A stretch of DNA of 64,000 nt, taken from positions 124,001 through 188,000 of the forward strand of contig NZ_NFIZ01000004.1 in the NCBI RefSeq assembly GCF_002159625.1, in the 5' to 3' direction. Made by a program: the position numbers and the translations under genes. Position 1 is the stretch's first letter, and each line of letters begins with the position of its first letter. This DNA is from Olsenella sp. An285 (GTDB lineage: Bacteria; Actinomycetota; Coriobacteriia; Coriobacteriales; Atopobiaceae). The notes beneath the pieces were generated by a model. That model had not been told where the DNA came from. It saw nothing but the letters and a program-made list of their open reading frames with translations, and did no database searches. Shown here piece after piece: positions 1-7,750 of this stretch.

Positions 1-36
1 CGCGCGCGTGCTGGCGGATGCACGTGCGATGACGGG

Positions 37-64
37 CGCGTAGGGGGAATTGCCGCCCTACGCG
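37..64. terminator. Hairpin beside the dedA remnant
   Basis: The 9-base arms cgcgtaggg (37-45) and ccctacgcg (56-64) are exact inverted repeats. The right arm overlaps the stop codon of the dedA remnant at 58-96. It could be the old terminator of that truncated gene. There is no clear T-run. Confidence 0.35.
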
Positions 65-96
65 TTCTTCTTGGCCTTGCCCTCGCGCAGTGCCGG
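58..96 (-). pseudogene. 3' remnant of a second dedA-family gene
   Basis: Read on the minus strand, this stretch encodes PALREGKAKKNA followed by a stop. It matches the last codons of the intact dedA gene at 547-585 (PALREGKEEKDA), with 35 of 39 bases identical including the TAG stop. Upstream of the proline codon the similarity ends abruptly, and the frame runs into unrelated sequence. This looks like the tail of a duplicated dedA copy whose 5' part was lost or replaced. The replacement sequence (97-480) holds an inverted repeat rather than a gene. Confidence 0.5.
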
Positions 97-480
97 ATAG
101 CTAGGCTGCGCTCTCTCTGAGCTTGGCCCCGGGTCGCGGAATGGCACGGCCCGGGGCCTTGCGTGCTCGCAGTCCGCATTGTTTGTCGGCGTTGTCTCAT
201 TTGGGGCTATGGCAGCAAATCGCGTCAGGGCGTTATCGAATCTCGGGTCATGGCAGCTGGAGGGGGAGGGCCTTCCTTATGCGGGGCTGCCATGACCAGA
301 GATTCGACAACATGCGCGGAGCTCACGGCTGCCGCAGCTGTCAAATCCGCAACTTTCCGGCGCCCTTGCAGCCGTCATACGGAATCCTCGCCGCCATGGC
401 TCGAATTATCGCAACGCGCTTTCGCCAAGAGCTGCCCTGGCCGCGATAAACGCAACGCCAGCGGCCCGCCGCACGAAGAA
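97..480. other. Gene-free stretch
   Basis: No convincing coding region is visible. The long frames on both strands have no ribosome binding site and read as Arg/Ala/His-rich shadows. The stretch contains the 22-base inverted repeat at 236-307 and several GGCAGC/ATCGC-containing fragments. It lies where the body of the truncated dedA copy would have been. Confidence 0.5.
236..307. repeat. Inverted repeat, 22-base arms
   Basis: Arms 236-257 and 286-307 are inverted copies with one mismatch in 22 bases; the left arm begins tcgaatctcgggtcatggca. A 28-base spacer separates them. No open reading frame uses it and no T-run follows, so a simple terminator is unlikely. It may be a palindromic mobile element or a structured RNA. 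Confidence 0.7.
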
Positions 481-517
481 AGCCGAGAAGGACGTCTGAC
501 GGAGGCCCTTCTCGGCT
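481..517 (-). terminator. Terminator of dedA
   Basis: Arms agccgagaagg (481-491) and ccttctcggct (507-517) form an 11-base stem about 30 bases past the dedA stop. On the minus strand the stem is followed by a T-rich stretch (TTCTTTCG). Confidence 0.55.
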
Positions 518-546
518 GTTTGGTGTGGGACAGATGGGAGCGGCGG

Positions 547-1191
547 CTACGCGTCCTTCTCTTCCTTGCCCTCGCGCAGTGCCGGCAGGATGCGCTTGAC
601 CACCCAGAAGATCACCGCCACGATCACGATGGCGATGATCACGTACTTGACCACGTCGGAGACCCACTCGGCCTGCTCGGTGACGGTCTCCCAGGCGCTG
701 CCGGCTGCGGCGCCGAGCGAGCAGAGGATGGTGTTCCACACGGTGGAGCCCAGTAGCGTGTAGAGGGAGAACTTGAGGACGTTCATCTTGGCGGTGCCGG
801 CGGGGATGGAGATGAGGCTGCGCACCACGGGGATGCAGCGGCAGATGAGCACCGTGACCTGGCCCTTGCGGTCGAACCAGTCCACGGCGCTGGAGATGTC
901 CTCGGGCTTGAAGCCCAGGAGGCGCATCGGGCGCGTGCCGAAGAAGGCCATGAGGCGCTCGCGCGAGAGGATGCGGCCCACGCCGTAGAGGATGTAGGCG
1001 CCGGTGACCGATCCGATGGTGGCGGCGATGATCACGCCCGGGAGCGTGAGGTCGGTCGTGGTGGTGAAGAAGCCCGAGAGCGGCAGGATGAGCTCGCTCG
1101 GGATGGGCGGAAAGACGTTCTCGAAGAAGATGAGGAACCAAACGCCGATGTAGCCGAACTGGCTGATGAGGTTGGTGAACAGGTCCTCCAT
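547..1191 (-). CDS. DedA family membrane protein
   Basis: This is an integral membrane protein of the DedA/SNARE-associated (VTT) family, about 214 residues, a normal length. Family members act as flippases or proton-coupled transporters for lipid carriers such as undecaprenyl phosphate. The N-terminus MEDLFTNLISQFGYIGVWFL leads into the family's FENVFPPIPSELILPLSGF stretch. Later come the RK-rich loop (FFGTRPMRL), a CRCIPVVRSLISIPAG helix turn and two C-terminal membrane helices. The start at 1191 is chosen because AAGGGAG lies five bases upstream; a GTG eight codons earlier lacks a ribosome site. The direct role here is not known. A remnant of a second copy lies at 58-96. Confidence 0.9.
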   Translation of the reverse strand: MEDLFTNLISQFGYIGVWFLIFFENVFPPIPSELILPLSGFFTTTTDLTLPGVIIAATIGSVTGAYILYGVGRILSRERLMAFFGTRPMRLLGFKPEDISSAVDWFDRKGQVTVLICRCIPVVRSLISIPAGTAKMNVLKFSLYTLLGSTVWNTILCSLGAAAGSAWETVTEQAEWVSDVVKYVIIAIVIVAVIFWVVKRILPALREGKEEKDA

Positions 1192-1308
1192 GGGACTCCC
1201 TTGTCTCGGAGACACAACGTTCCTATTATCGCCGCGCCACCGCGCTGCGGGGGAAAATCAAGGATTGCACAGAAGTGGGGCGCGGGCCGGGCGGCCGGCG
1301 GGCCGAGC

Positions 1309-1360
1309 CCTGGGTGCGAGCGGACGGTTTTGGCGAGAAGAACGTCCGCGCGCACCCAGG
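1309..1360. repeat. Inverted repeat enclosing a GTTCTTCTCG word
   Basis: Arms 1309-1326 and 1343-1360 (left begins cctgggtgcg) match over 18 bases with one mismatch. The loop carries the minus-strand word GTTCTTCTCG (1334-1343), which recurs through the window. It sits between the end of the alcohol dehydrogenase gene and the start of dedA. Confidence 0.65.
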
Positions 1361-1410
1361 ACGCCGCTGGCAGCGGGGGTCTTGGGCGCACGCGGACGCC
1401 TCCGAACACG

Positions 1411-1451
1411 AAAACGTCCCGCCGCGCCCAGAGCCGGGCGCGGCGGGACGT
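1411..1451 (-). terminator. Rho-independent terminator of the alcohol dehydrogenase gene
   Basis: A perfect 16-base stem, acgtcccgccgcgccc (1414-1429) with its complement at 1436-1451, has a six-base loop. On the minus strand it ends in TTTT. It starts about 25 bases after the stop codon. Confidence 0.85.
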
Positions 1452-1474
1452 CGTGACGTGCGGGCGGGACTTGC

Positions 1475-2710
1475 CTACAGGCAGGACTCGTAGATCGCGC
1501 GGGCGTCTTCCATCGTGAGGCGCTGGAGCTCCCCGAAGACGGCACCCTTGTTCTGCTCGAGGGTCCCCAGCAGCGCGGGGACGTCCTCCGCGGTGACCCC
1601 GAGCTCGCCGAGCGTGCACGGCATGCCCATGGAGACGAAGAAGGCCTGGAGCTCGTCGATCGTGGCGGCAACGGCGTCGGCGACGGCCTCCTCGGGCGTC
1701 ACCTCCACGCCGTCGGCATCGGCGTCGACCGGCTCGATGCCAAAGACGTCGCGCCCGAAGGAGAGGAAGCGCTCGGGGGCGCTGTGCCACACGTAGCGCA
1801 TCCAGGCGGGGAAGACCACGGCGAGACCGGCGCCGTGCGTGATCTGGGTGTGGTGCGCGGAGAGCTCGTGCTCGAGGCCGTGGCTCTCCCAGCCGCCCGC
1901 GCGCCCGCCGGGCTTGGTGTTGCGGCCGAGGCCGGCGATGTCGTTGTGCGCGAGGGCGCCCGCCCACATGATGTTGGCGCGCGCGTCGTAGTCCTCGGGG
2001 TTCGCGAGGGCGCGCGGGGCCTCCTCTATGAGGGAGCGAATGATGCCGCAGGCGATGTTGTCCGTCACGGGGACGGGGCCCACGCCGGAGAAGTAGCGCT
2101 CCATGATGTGGGCGATCATGTCCGTCACGCCGGCGGCCGTCTGGTACGCGGGCAGGGTGTAGGTGAGCTCCGGGTCCATGAAGGCGATCACGGGGCGGTG
2201 CAGCTCGCTCGAGAGGCCGCGCTTGAGGCTGAGCTCGTCGTTGGAGATGACTGCGGACGCGCTGGACTCGGAGCCGGCGGCGGGGATGGTGAGCACGCAC
2301 GCCACGGGGAGCTTGCCCTCGGCAACGGGCTTCGCGGCGCCGGAGAAGAGGTCCCAGACGTCGCCCTCGTACGGAACCCCGAGCGCGATGGCCTTGGCGG
2401 TGTCGATGACCGAGCCCCCGCCCACGGCGAGCACGAGGTCGGCGCCGCAGGAGCGCGCGAGCTCGACGCCCTCGCGCACGAGGCCGACCTCCGGGTTGGG
2501 GCGCACGCCGGAGAGCTCCGTGTGGGCGATGCCCTCGGCGTCGAGCGTGGCCGTCACGCGGGCGAGCGTGCCGGTGCGGACGACGGAGCCCTGGCCGTAG
2601 ACGACGAGCGCGTGGCGGTACCCGTCCGCGGCGAGCTCGGAGCCCACGCGGTCCGTGACGCCGCGCCCAAAGACGAAGCGGGTGGGTAGCTGGAACAAGA
2701 AGTCGTTCAT
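1475..2710 (-). CDS. Iron-containing alcohol dehydrogenase (BdhA/YqhD-like)
   Basis: Group III metal-dependent alcohol dehydrogenase, 411 residues, likely an NAD(P)H-dependent reductase of aldehydes such as butanal or other fermentation products in the cytoplasm. The N-terminal half is the nucleotide-binding fold with GGGSVIDTAKAIA (about residue 100). The C-terminal half holds the metal site, with DMIAHIMERYF and HELSAHHTQITHGAGLAVVFP; the latter is typical of the butanol dehydrogenase/YqhD branch. AAAGGAC precedes the ATG by a few bases. It is transcribed alone and ends at the strong hairpin at 1411-1451. The exact substrate cannot be told from sequence. Confidence 0.92.
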   Translation of the reverse strand: MNDFLFQLPTRFVFGRGVTDRVGSELAADGYRHALVVYGQGSVVRTGTLARVTATLDAEGIAHTELSGVRPNPEVGLVREGVELARSCGADLVLAVGGGSVIDTAKAIALGVPYEGDVWDLFSGAAKPVAEGKLPVACVLTIPAAGSESSASAVISNDELSLKRGLSSELHRPVIAFMDPELTYTLPAYQTAAGVTDMIAHIMERYFSGVGPVPVTDNIACGIIRSLIEEAPRALANPEDYDARANIMWAGALAHNDIAGLGRNTKPGGRAGGWESHGLEHELSAHHTQITHGAGLAVVFPAWMRYVWHSAPERFLSFGRDVFGIEPVDADADGVEVTPEEAVADAVAATIDELQAFFVSMGMPCTLGELGVTAEDVPALLGTLEQNKGAVFGELQRLTMEDARAIYESCL

Positions 2711-2805
2711 GGTGGTCCTTTCGACGGTTGCCGAGAAGAGCTTACCGCGTCGAGGGCCGGACGGACGTCACTTTCGAGCTCTGGGGTGGGCGACGGGGGC
2801 CATTG

Positions 2806-3264
2806 TCAGCCCAGGGCGGTGCTCCTGGCGGGCCTGCCGGCGGGATGGGGCGTGTTGAACCGCTCGATGACGTCGGAGGCCGAGATCATCCTGGCATTGC
2901 CGCTCTTGACGCTTCGAAGCTTTCCTGCGGCGACGAGCGCGTGGATGCGGGCTCGGGTAACCCCGAGAACGTCTGCCGCCTCCTGAACGGACATGGTCTC
3001 GTCGAAGATGCTACCGGGTTCGGCGAGCGTCAGGATGCCCACCGTCATGCCTCCCGCGGGGCATTCGCCGCTGAACCCGCCCCTTTCGGGGACGTTTTTT
3101 CCCTCGGCAAGAAGCGTCGAGATGCGCAGCGCCAGCGCGTCCTGAGCCATGTAGGCGGCGTCCGCGACGTCCTCTCCCTGTGTGACGATACCAAGGCTCG
3201 GGACGCGCGCCTCCCAGCCCTTCTCGCGGGGCTCAAGGATCGCCTCGTAGAAGTATCTTCCCAT
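2806..3264 (-). CDS. hicB: HicB-type antitoxin with C-terminal helix-turn-helix
   Basis: Antitoxin partner of the upstream hicA, 152 residues. The N-terminal 55 residues form a degraded RNase-H-like HicB fold (YFYEAILEPREKGWEARVPSLG). The C-terminal part, about residues 90-140, is a MerR/excisionase-type DNA-binding helix (MSVQEAADVLGVTRARIHALVAAGKL), which probably makes the antitoxin an autorepressor. The gene starts one base after the hicA stop. Its ribosome site GAAGGAGG is encoded by the last hicA codons, so translation is tightly coupled. Compact RHH- or HTH-ended HicB proteins are known; this variant is longer than the minimal family. Confidence 0.82.
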   Translation of the reverse strand: MGRYFYEAILEPREKGWEARVPSLGIVTQGEDVADAAYMAQDALALRISTLLAEGKNVPERGGFSGECPAGGMTVGILTLAEPGSIFDETMSVQEAADVLGVTRARIHALVAAGKLRSVKSGNARMISASDVIERFNTPHPAGRPARSTALG

Positions 3265-3265
3265 G

Positions 3266-3466
3266 TCAGCCTCCTTCGCGCCGAGTTCCTTGGACCTTTC
3301 TCCTGATGTCTTGCTCGACTCCGGAAGAGAGGTCTCCGCGATGCCGGGGGACCATGACCCTGTCTCCCCAGGGCATGGTGAACTCGTCGTGCTCCCTGTC
3401 GTGACCGGTGAAGACGCCCCCGCGCGCTCTGATGAGCTTCACGGCAGAGCGGTATATCAGGGGCAT
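3266..3466 (-). CDS. hicA: HicA-type toxin (mRNA interferase)
   Basis: A small basic protein of 66 residues with the double-stranded-RNA-binding-like HicA fold. The order is RSAVKLIRARGGVFTGHDRE, HDEFTMPWGDRVMVPRHRGD, then a C-terminal SGVEQDIRRKV helix. His in the GHDREHDEF region is the expected catalytic residue. HicA proteins bind and cleave mRNA and are neutralised by HicB. GGGAGG lies upstream of the ATG. It is the first gene of a two-gene operon with hicB. Confidence 0.8.
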   Translation of the reverse strand: MPLIYRSAVKLIRARGGVFTGHDREHDEFTMPWGDRVMVPRHRGDLSSGVEQDIRRKVQGTRREGG

Positions 3467-3513
3467 CGCGCCCCGCCTCCCCGTCGCTCTGATTCATGGT
3501 ACCGCACCTTTCA

Positions 3514-3541
3514 TAAATATGACTCGTGGATATAATTTCAA
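3514..3541 (-). promoter_or_regulatory. Promoter of hicAB
   Basis: On the minus strand, TTGAAA (3536-3541) and TATTTA (3514-3519) are separated by 16 bases. This is an AT-rich island in GC-rich DNA, about 50 bases before hicA. It is the only good promoter-like pair before the operon. Confidence 0.6.
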
Positions 3542-3565
3542 GGGCACGGGGGACGAGCGTGTGCG

Positions 3566-4837
3566 CTAGATCGGGATGCCGTCGTAGTCCGCGTAGTCTT
3601 CGTAGTCCTCTTCATCCGGATCCCCGCAGCCCTCGTAGCCGTCGAAGCGGCTGAGGTCGTCGTCGGGGTCCGCCTCCGGAGGCTCGGGCCCGTTCTTCTC
3701 GGCCTGTCCGTCGAGCACGGTCTGCCAGCGGACGCGGTCGTCCTCGAACTCGGAGAGCCGCTCGCGCGCCACCTCTATGTTGAAGGGGAAGAAGCCGGTC
3801 GCATCCGCCCGGGAGAGCGCCCGGATGACGTTGCGGCTGCTGCCATAGAGCTCGTTCTCGAAGGCGTCGAACCCCTCCACGCCCACGACCCACTCCGGCG
3901 GCGCGTCGCCCACGCCGTCGACGAGCTGCGGTCCCATGCCGGAGACTCCCTCGTGTACCTCGAGCACCGTGACGAGGACCTCCCAGGGCGTGCCGTCGCC
4001 GTAGCTGTACGTTGCCTCCTGCGTCCTGGGGAAGACCTCGCCCAGGCGAAGCTCCGACGCTCGCCTCTCAACGAACTTCTTCCTGCGGGTCTTGGGCAGG
4101 GGGATGGCGCCGAATGCGCCCCGCTCGCCAATGAGCAGGTTGCCCCTGCTGTTTGAGAGCAGGAACCCAAACGGCCTGAGGTCCCTCCAGCAGAGGCAGC
4201 GCTGGATTATGAGGTGCAGGTCGAGGAAGGTGAGGCCCGCGGGCACGAGGACCTTTCTCCAGCAGGTCCGGTCGCGCTCGCCCGAGGGCGAGTACCCGTA
4301 GTAGTTGCTGAAGTGATATCGCTGCGGCGTCCCCTTGCCAAGCTTGAGCTCGAGGCGCATGAGAAGCGACCGGGCGTCCTGCGTGTCGCGGTGATAGGAG
4401 GCGGGAGGGTCAGGGAGCGCGGTGGGCAAGAAGGACGGGCGCGGCTCCGGGCTCAGCCGCCCGGACTCCCTCACCGCTGCCACGAACTCCGACATGGTGA
4501 GAGGGCCCGCCCCCGCGGCGGCCTCGTCGGCGAAGAGCCTCGGCCAGGCGCACCTGATCTCGTCGTGGGAGGCGCCCACGGACGGTCCCAGCGCGAGCTG
4601 GAGATATTTGAGCGCCCCCATGGCCTCCCGCTCCCCCTCGGCGGTGATGCTGAGGTGGTTGCCCGCGTCCGAGTACTCGACCAGCCCGTAGCTGCGCAGC
4701 GTCGCGAGGACGCCCTCGTCAAGCGATCGCGTGGACTGGCACGCGCCGTGGCGGGCCGCCTCCTGGTCCAGGTTCAGGTAGGCGACTACCAGCGTGAAGA
4801 GGCAGTTGAGAAACTGGTTGAGGTCTTGGTGCTGCAT
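3566..4837 (-). CDS. PRiA4_ORF3-like (IS1096 TnpR-like) domain protein
   Basis: A 423-residue protein of unknown function. Residues about 40-75 look like a winged-helix fragment (LDEGVLATLRSYGLVEYSDAG). Residues about 155-300 fit the plasmid pRiA4b ORF-3-like fold: LLMRLELKLGKG, then LTFLDLHLIIQRCLCW, then ATYSYGDGTPWEVLVTVLEV. Proteins of this family occur on plasmids and near mobile DNA, but no biochemical role is established. The last 30 residues are extremely acidic (DPDEEDYEDYADYDGIPI), which may mimic nucleic acid. It lies next to hicAB, both accessory in character. Confidence 0.7.
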   Translation of the reverse strand: MQHQDLNQFLNCLFTLVVAYLNLDQEAARHGACQSTRSLDEGVLATLRSYGLVEYSDAGNHLSITAEGEREAMGALKYLQLALGPSVGASHDEIRCAWPRLFADEAAAGAGPLTMSEFVAAVRESGRLSPEPRPSFLPTALPDPPASYHRDTQDARSLLMRLELKLGKGTPQRYHFSNYYGYSPSGERDRTCWRKVLVPAGLTFLDLHLIIQRCLCWRDLRPFGFLLSNSRGNLLIGERGAFGAIPLPKTRRKKFVERRASELRLGEVFPRTQEATYSYGDGTPWEVLVTVLEVHEGVSGMGPQLVDGVGDAPPEWVVGVEGFDAFENELYGSSRNVIRALSRADATGFFPFNIEVARERLSEFEDDRVRWQTVLDGQAEKNGPEPPEADPDDDLSRFDGYEGCGDPDEEDYEDYADYDGIPI

Positions 4838-5125
4838 GGCGGCTCCTTCTCTCGGCGACTGCGGTGAGGCGAGCCTACCCGTTGGGAGCCGGCGTTGTCT
4901 GCCCGCTGGCGTACACGGGGCTGCCGCCGCAGGCAGGTGCGTGACGATGTGGTGATGGTTGAGAGATGTATCGGCGGGCGGTCGCGGTGGGGCCGCGGGC
5001 GAGCGGCTGGCGCCCCAAGGCGAACGGGGGCGTTCGCTCCGCGCACAAAGCTGTCAGAGCGCTTACCTGGCGCTGACGCGCGCGACGTAGCGTGGTGATA
5101 GGTAAATGAGATGCGGAGGTGTGCC

Positions 5126-5320
5126 ATGCTCGAGCGCGTGATCGGTTCCGAGGCCTCGTACCTCAGGAGGCTCGGTGCGCTGAGCGCCCTTCTCTGTGGG
5201 GCGTGTGCCCTTATCGGCGTCGTGCTCGCGATTGCCCAGCCCTGCGCGTCCAACCTTGCCGCCACGGCCCTTGCGGCGCTGATCGCCCTTGCCGGGGCGT
5301 TGGTCGCCAGGCGCTCGTAG
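5126..5320 (+). CDS. Small two-helix membrane protein
   Basis: A hypothetical protein of 64 residues with a short charged N-terminus (MLERVIGSEASYLRR). Two hydrophobic segments follow (LGALSALLCGACALIGVVLA and LAATALAALIALAGALVA), ending in ARRS. The ATG at 5126 is preferred over one at 5111 because GGAGGT lies six bases before it. No family is recognised and the neighbours give no clue. Confidence 0.55.
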   Translation: MLERVIGSEASYLRRLGALSALLCGACALIGVVLAIAQPCASNLAATALAALIALAGALVARRS

Positions 5321-5344
5321 CTGCCGCCCCTCAAGCCTGCACTC

Positions 5345-5354
5345 GTTCTTCTCG
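5345..5354 (+). repeat. GTTCTTCTCG word
   Basis: An exact intergenic copy of the recurrent word, followed by CC as in the consensus CGTTCTTCTCGCC. It lies about 110 bases before the zinc-ribbon gene. Confidence 0.7.
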
Positions 5355-5462
5355 CCGTACGAATCGCGGCGCCTGCGTAAATGCCGCCTCTCTCGCTTCT
5401 TCTGTCTGGGAGAATCGTCTGTGACGGCCCGCGCCTGATGGGCCTGCGTGCGAGGAGCCATC

Positions 5463-7571
5463 ATGTTCTGTCCAAGCTGTGGTTCACCGGTTGAAGATGA
5501 CGCGCGGTTCTGCACCTCATGCGGGGCAGACCTTGCTGTCCCGTCGCCTGCTCCTCCATCCTTGGAGTCCATTCCTCCGGCCCCGTCGCCCGCTCCTCCC
5601 GCCTCGGCGCAGGGTGGAGGAGCTCCGCGGCAGGGGGGCGTCCGCTGGCAGATCGTGGCAATCGCGCTCTCGCTGGTGGTCATCATTGTGGCGGGTGCGG
5701 GCATCGCCATGCGACTTTTGGGAGGGGAAGACGGCTCGTCCTCGCCCACGTGCGTGTTTGGGGCGCGTGAGTCCGTGAGCGTCTCGCGTGTGACGCGCAT
5801 CGTGCCCGCCGCATCCGAGGCCAATCCGCTGCAGAACTACGTTGTGTGCGTGCGTGAGGCTACTGGTCTGGATGGCCGGGCCATCGACGTCTCGGGCATT
5901 CCCCGGCTCGACGTCGAGGGCGAGACCGGCTTCTCCATGGCTGACTTTGGGGAGATCGCCGAGGGGATCTATGAGGTGACGGTTACTCCTGACGACGGCG
6001 CTCCGCAGTTCATCCCTCCAGTCAGCGTCGTCGACGGGGAGCCTGGGGGCGACGCCGGCGGGGAGGCGAGCGGGGGAGATTCCGATGCGGTAGAGCTTCC
6101 TGAGGAAATCATCGTGGTGCCGCCCGATCATTCAGAAGGCTCCGGGCATGATCTTTCCGTTCCGATGCGCCTGGGGCGCTACGGCGCCTACCTCGACAAG
6201 GTGAGGGAGCTTCAGCTGGTGCACGGGGAGGTGAGCGTGGTCACCACCTCCGATGGAGGGGACGTGTGGCTCTCGGGTCTCTGCTACGTTGGCCTGGTCG
6301 ACTTTGGCGACGGCGCCGAGCGTCTTGTCGTGGCATACGGCGATTCCGAACTGGTGAGCAGGCACCCCTATCTTGACGAGTCCTATGCAGTCGAGGTGTG
6401 GGGCTATGACGTGGAAAGTGATGAGGCCGTTCTCGAATGGTCTGGAAAGCCGAGCTACACCAACGGAGGGTATGCCCACCTCTCCTTCTGGTATCCCGTG
6501 GACGGGACGGGGCCGTATCTCGTCCAGGAGTCTCCTGACAGCAGCTTTGTGGTCACGGGTGTTTCCGAGGATGGCGCGTTTGGGGTGGCGTACGAGCTTG
6601 CGCAGACCTTCTCAGATCCGACGGACGCCCTCACCCTGGTCAATACGGTCAACGGAGAGGCGGTCGAAGGTGCAGCGTTCTCCCGGATCATGACCGAGCT
6701 TGGCTTTGATGCTGCGACGCGCGTTTTTCTCATGACGTCCTCGTTTGATGGTTCCATGGGGGATCCGTCGGACGTTGCGGGCATCACGCAGGAGACTGTC
6801 GCCCTTCTTGAGAGCCTGGCGGGAGACATCGTTGACGCTGCCTTGAGGGAGGACGGGGACCGGACCGGCGAGGCGGAGGAGCCCGTCAACCCCGCGACGC
6901 TCACGTATGCGGGGGAGGAGGTCACCGAGGTCGTGAGCGTTCCCGCTTATAACAACGCGGACCTGGCGCCCATGGACCCGATTGAGCGGACGTGGGGCTA
7001 CCTGGTCTTCTCCGCAAGTGGGGAGGGGTCTGCGGTAGACAGGGTCAACGCGCGACTCAAGGGTGACTTTGACGAGGAGCTCGCCGCAACGCTCGCATGG
7101 ACGTATGGCTCCGCAGAGCCCGAGTGCCTCCGGCAGCGTTCCTCACTTGACTACCTTGCTGGCTCGGTTGCTGGTTATCGCATCTATCGCAACGTCACGC
7201 TGTGGGGCGCCCATGGCAACTCTGAGACCGAGGGGTACGTCATCGACCTCGCGACGGGCGAGGAGCTGGAGCCCTGGGAGGCGCTCGGAGTTGATCGCTC
7301 GGAGCTCGACGAGGCCGCAGCGGGCCTTTTGCGGGACTACGTGCTCTCCACGGAGGGCGCCCTTTATGACGAGGGGACCATCGGGAACACTCCTGAGGAG
7401 TTCCTCGCGGGAGACCACTACATGCTCACGGAAGACGGAATTACCCTCTATCTGGGCGATTACGACTTCTTCGCGTATGCCGCGGGACACCACGAGATTT
7501 TGGTCTGGCCGACGGGCGAGAAGGCGGCTGGGACGGACGTCACGGCGGCCTACGCGTTTCCGTATGAGTGA
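5463..7571 (+). CDS. Zinc-ribbon membrane protein with RsiV-like (DUF3298) C-terminus
   Basis: A 702-residue envelope protein with an N-terminal cytoplasmic zinc ribbon ([20 protein letters not shown]), then a Pro/Ala-rich linker. One membrane helix follows at about residues 60-82 (WQIVAIALSLVVIIVAGAGI), then a large extracytoplasmic part with an acidic GGDAGGEASGGDSD linker. The last 200 residues contain TYAGEEVTEVVSVPAYNN and MLTEDGITLYLGDYDFFAYA, which match the DUF3298/DUF4163 fold of anti-sigma factor RsiV and related lysozyme-binding proteins. The start at 5463 follows GAGGAG; a GTG five codons earlier is less likely. The role may be envelope sensing. No sigma factor gene is adjacent. 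Confidence 0.7.
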   Translation: MFCPSCGSPVEDDARFCTSCGADLAVPSPAPPSLESIPPAPSPAPPASAQGGGAPRQGGVRWQIVAIALSLVVIIVAGAGIAMRLLGGEDGSSSPTCVFGARESVSVSRVTRIVPAASEANPLQNYVVCVREATGLDGRAIDVSGIPRLDVEGETGFSMADFGEIAEGIYEVTVTPDDGAPQFIPPVSVVDGEPGGDAGGEASGGDSDAVELPEEIIVVPPDHSEGSGHDLSVPMRLGRYGAYLDKVRELQLVHGEVSVVTTSDGGDVWLSGLCYVGLVDFGDGAERLVVAYGDSELVSRHPYLDESYAVEVWGYDVESDEAVLEWSGKPSYTNGGYAHLSFWYPVDGTGPYLVQESPDSSFVVTGVSEDGAFGVAYELAQTFSDPTDALTLVNTVNGEAVEGAAFSRIMTELGFDAATRVFLMTSSFDGSMGDPSDVAGITQETVALLESLAGDIVDAALREDGDRTGEAEEPVNPATLTYAGEEVTEVVSVPAYNNADLAPMDPIERTWGYLVFSASGEGSAVDRVNARLKGDFDEELAATLAWTYGSAEPECLRQRSSLDYLAGSVAGYRIYRNVTLWGAHGNSETEGYVIDLATGEELEPWEALGVDRSELDEAAAGLLRDYVLSTEGALYDEGTIGNTPEEFLAGDHYMLTEDGITLYLGDYDFFAYAAGHHEILVWPTGEKAAGTDVTAAYAFPYE

Positions 7572-7676
7572 TGGTGACGTCATCTCTACTACAGATGCTC
7601 CGCTGGGTTCTGTGCACTTGAAGAGATGGTCTCCGTCCCGTGTCTGGGCTGTTTGAGCTTCTTCTCGGGGCACGGT

Positions 7677-7705
7677 TTGACGCGTACCCCCACGGGGTAT
7701 ATAGT
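7677..7705 (+). promoter_or_regulatory. Promoter of csoR-copA
   Basis: TTGACG (7677-7682) and TATAGT (7700-7705) are separated by exactly 17 bases. The spacer is almost filled by a CsoR-type palindrome, so bound repressor would block polymerase. Confidence 0.82.
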
Positions 7706-7729
7706 CGAGACAAGAAACCCCTAGGGGGT
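7685..7729. promoter_or_regulatory. Two CsoR operators
   Basis: TACCCCCACGGGGTA (7685-7699) lies inside the promoter spacer. ACCCCTAGGGGGT (7717-7729) lies just after the expected transcription start. Both have the C-run/G-run palindrome typical of copper-sensing CsoR operators, which fits autoregulation of the csoR-copA unit. Confidence 0.8.
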
Positions 7730-7750
7730 ATCAAGCAAAAGGAGTCTCGA

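Noticed and set aside
123-756. Overlapping plus-strand reading frames at the left end
   Set aside because: No ribosome sites, Arg/His/Ala-rich composition, and they run antisense into dedA; treated as chance frames in GC-rich DNA.
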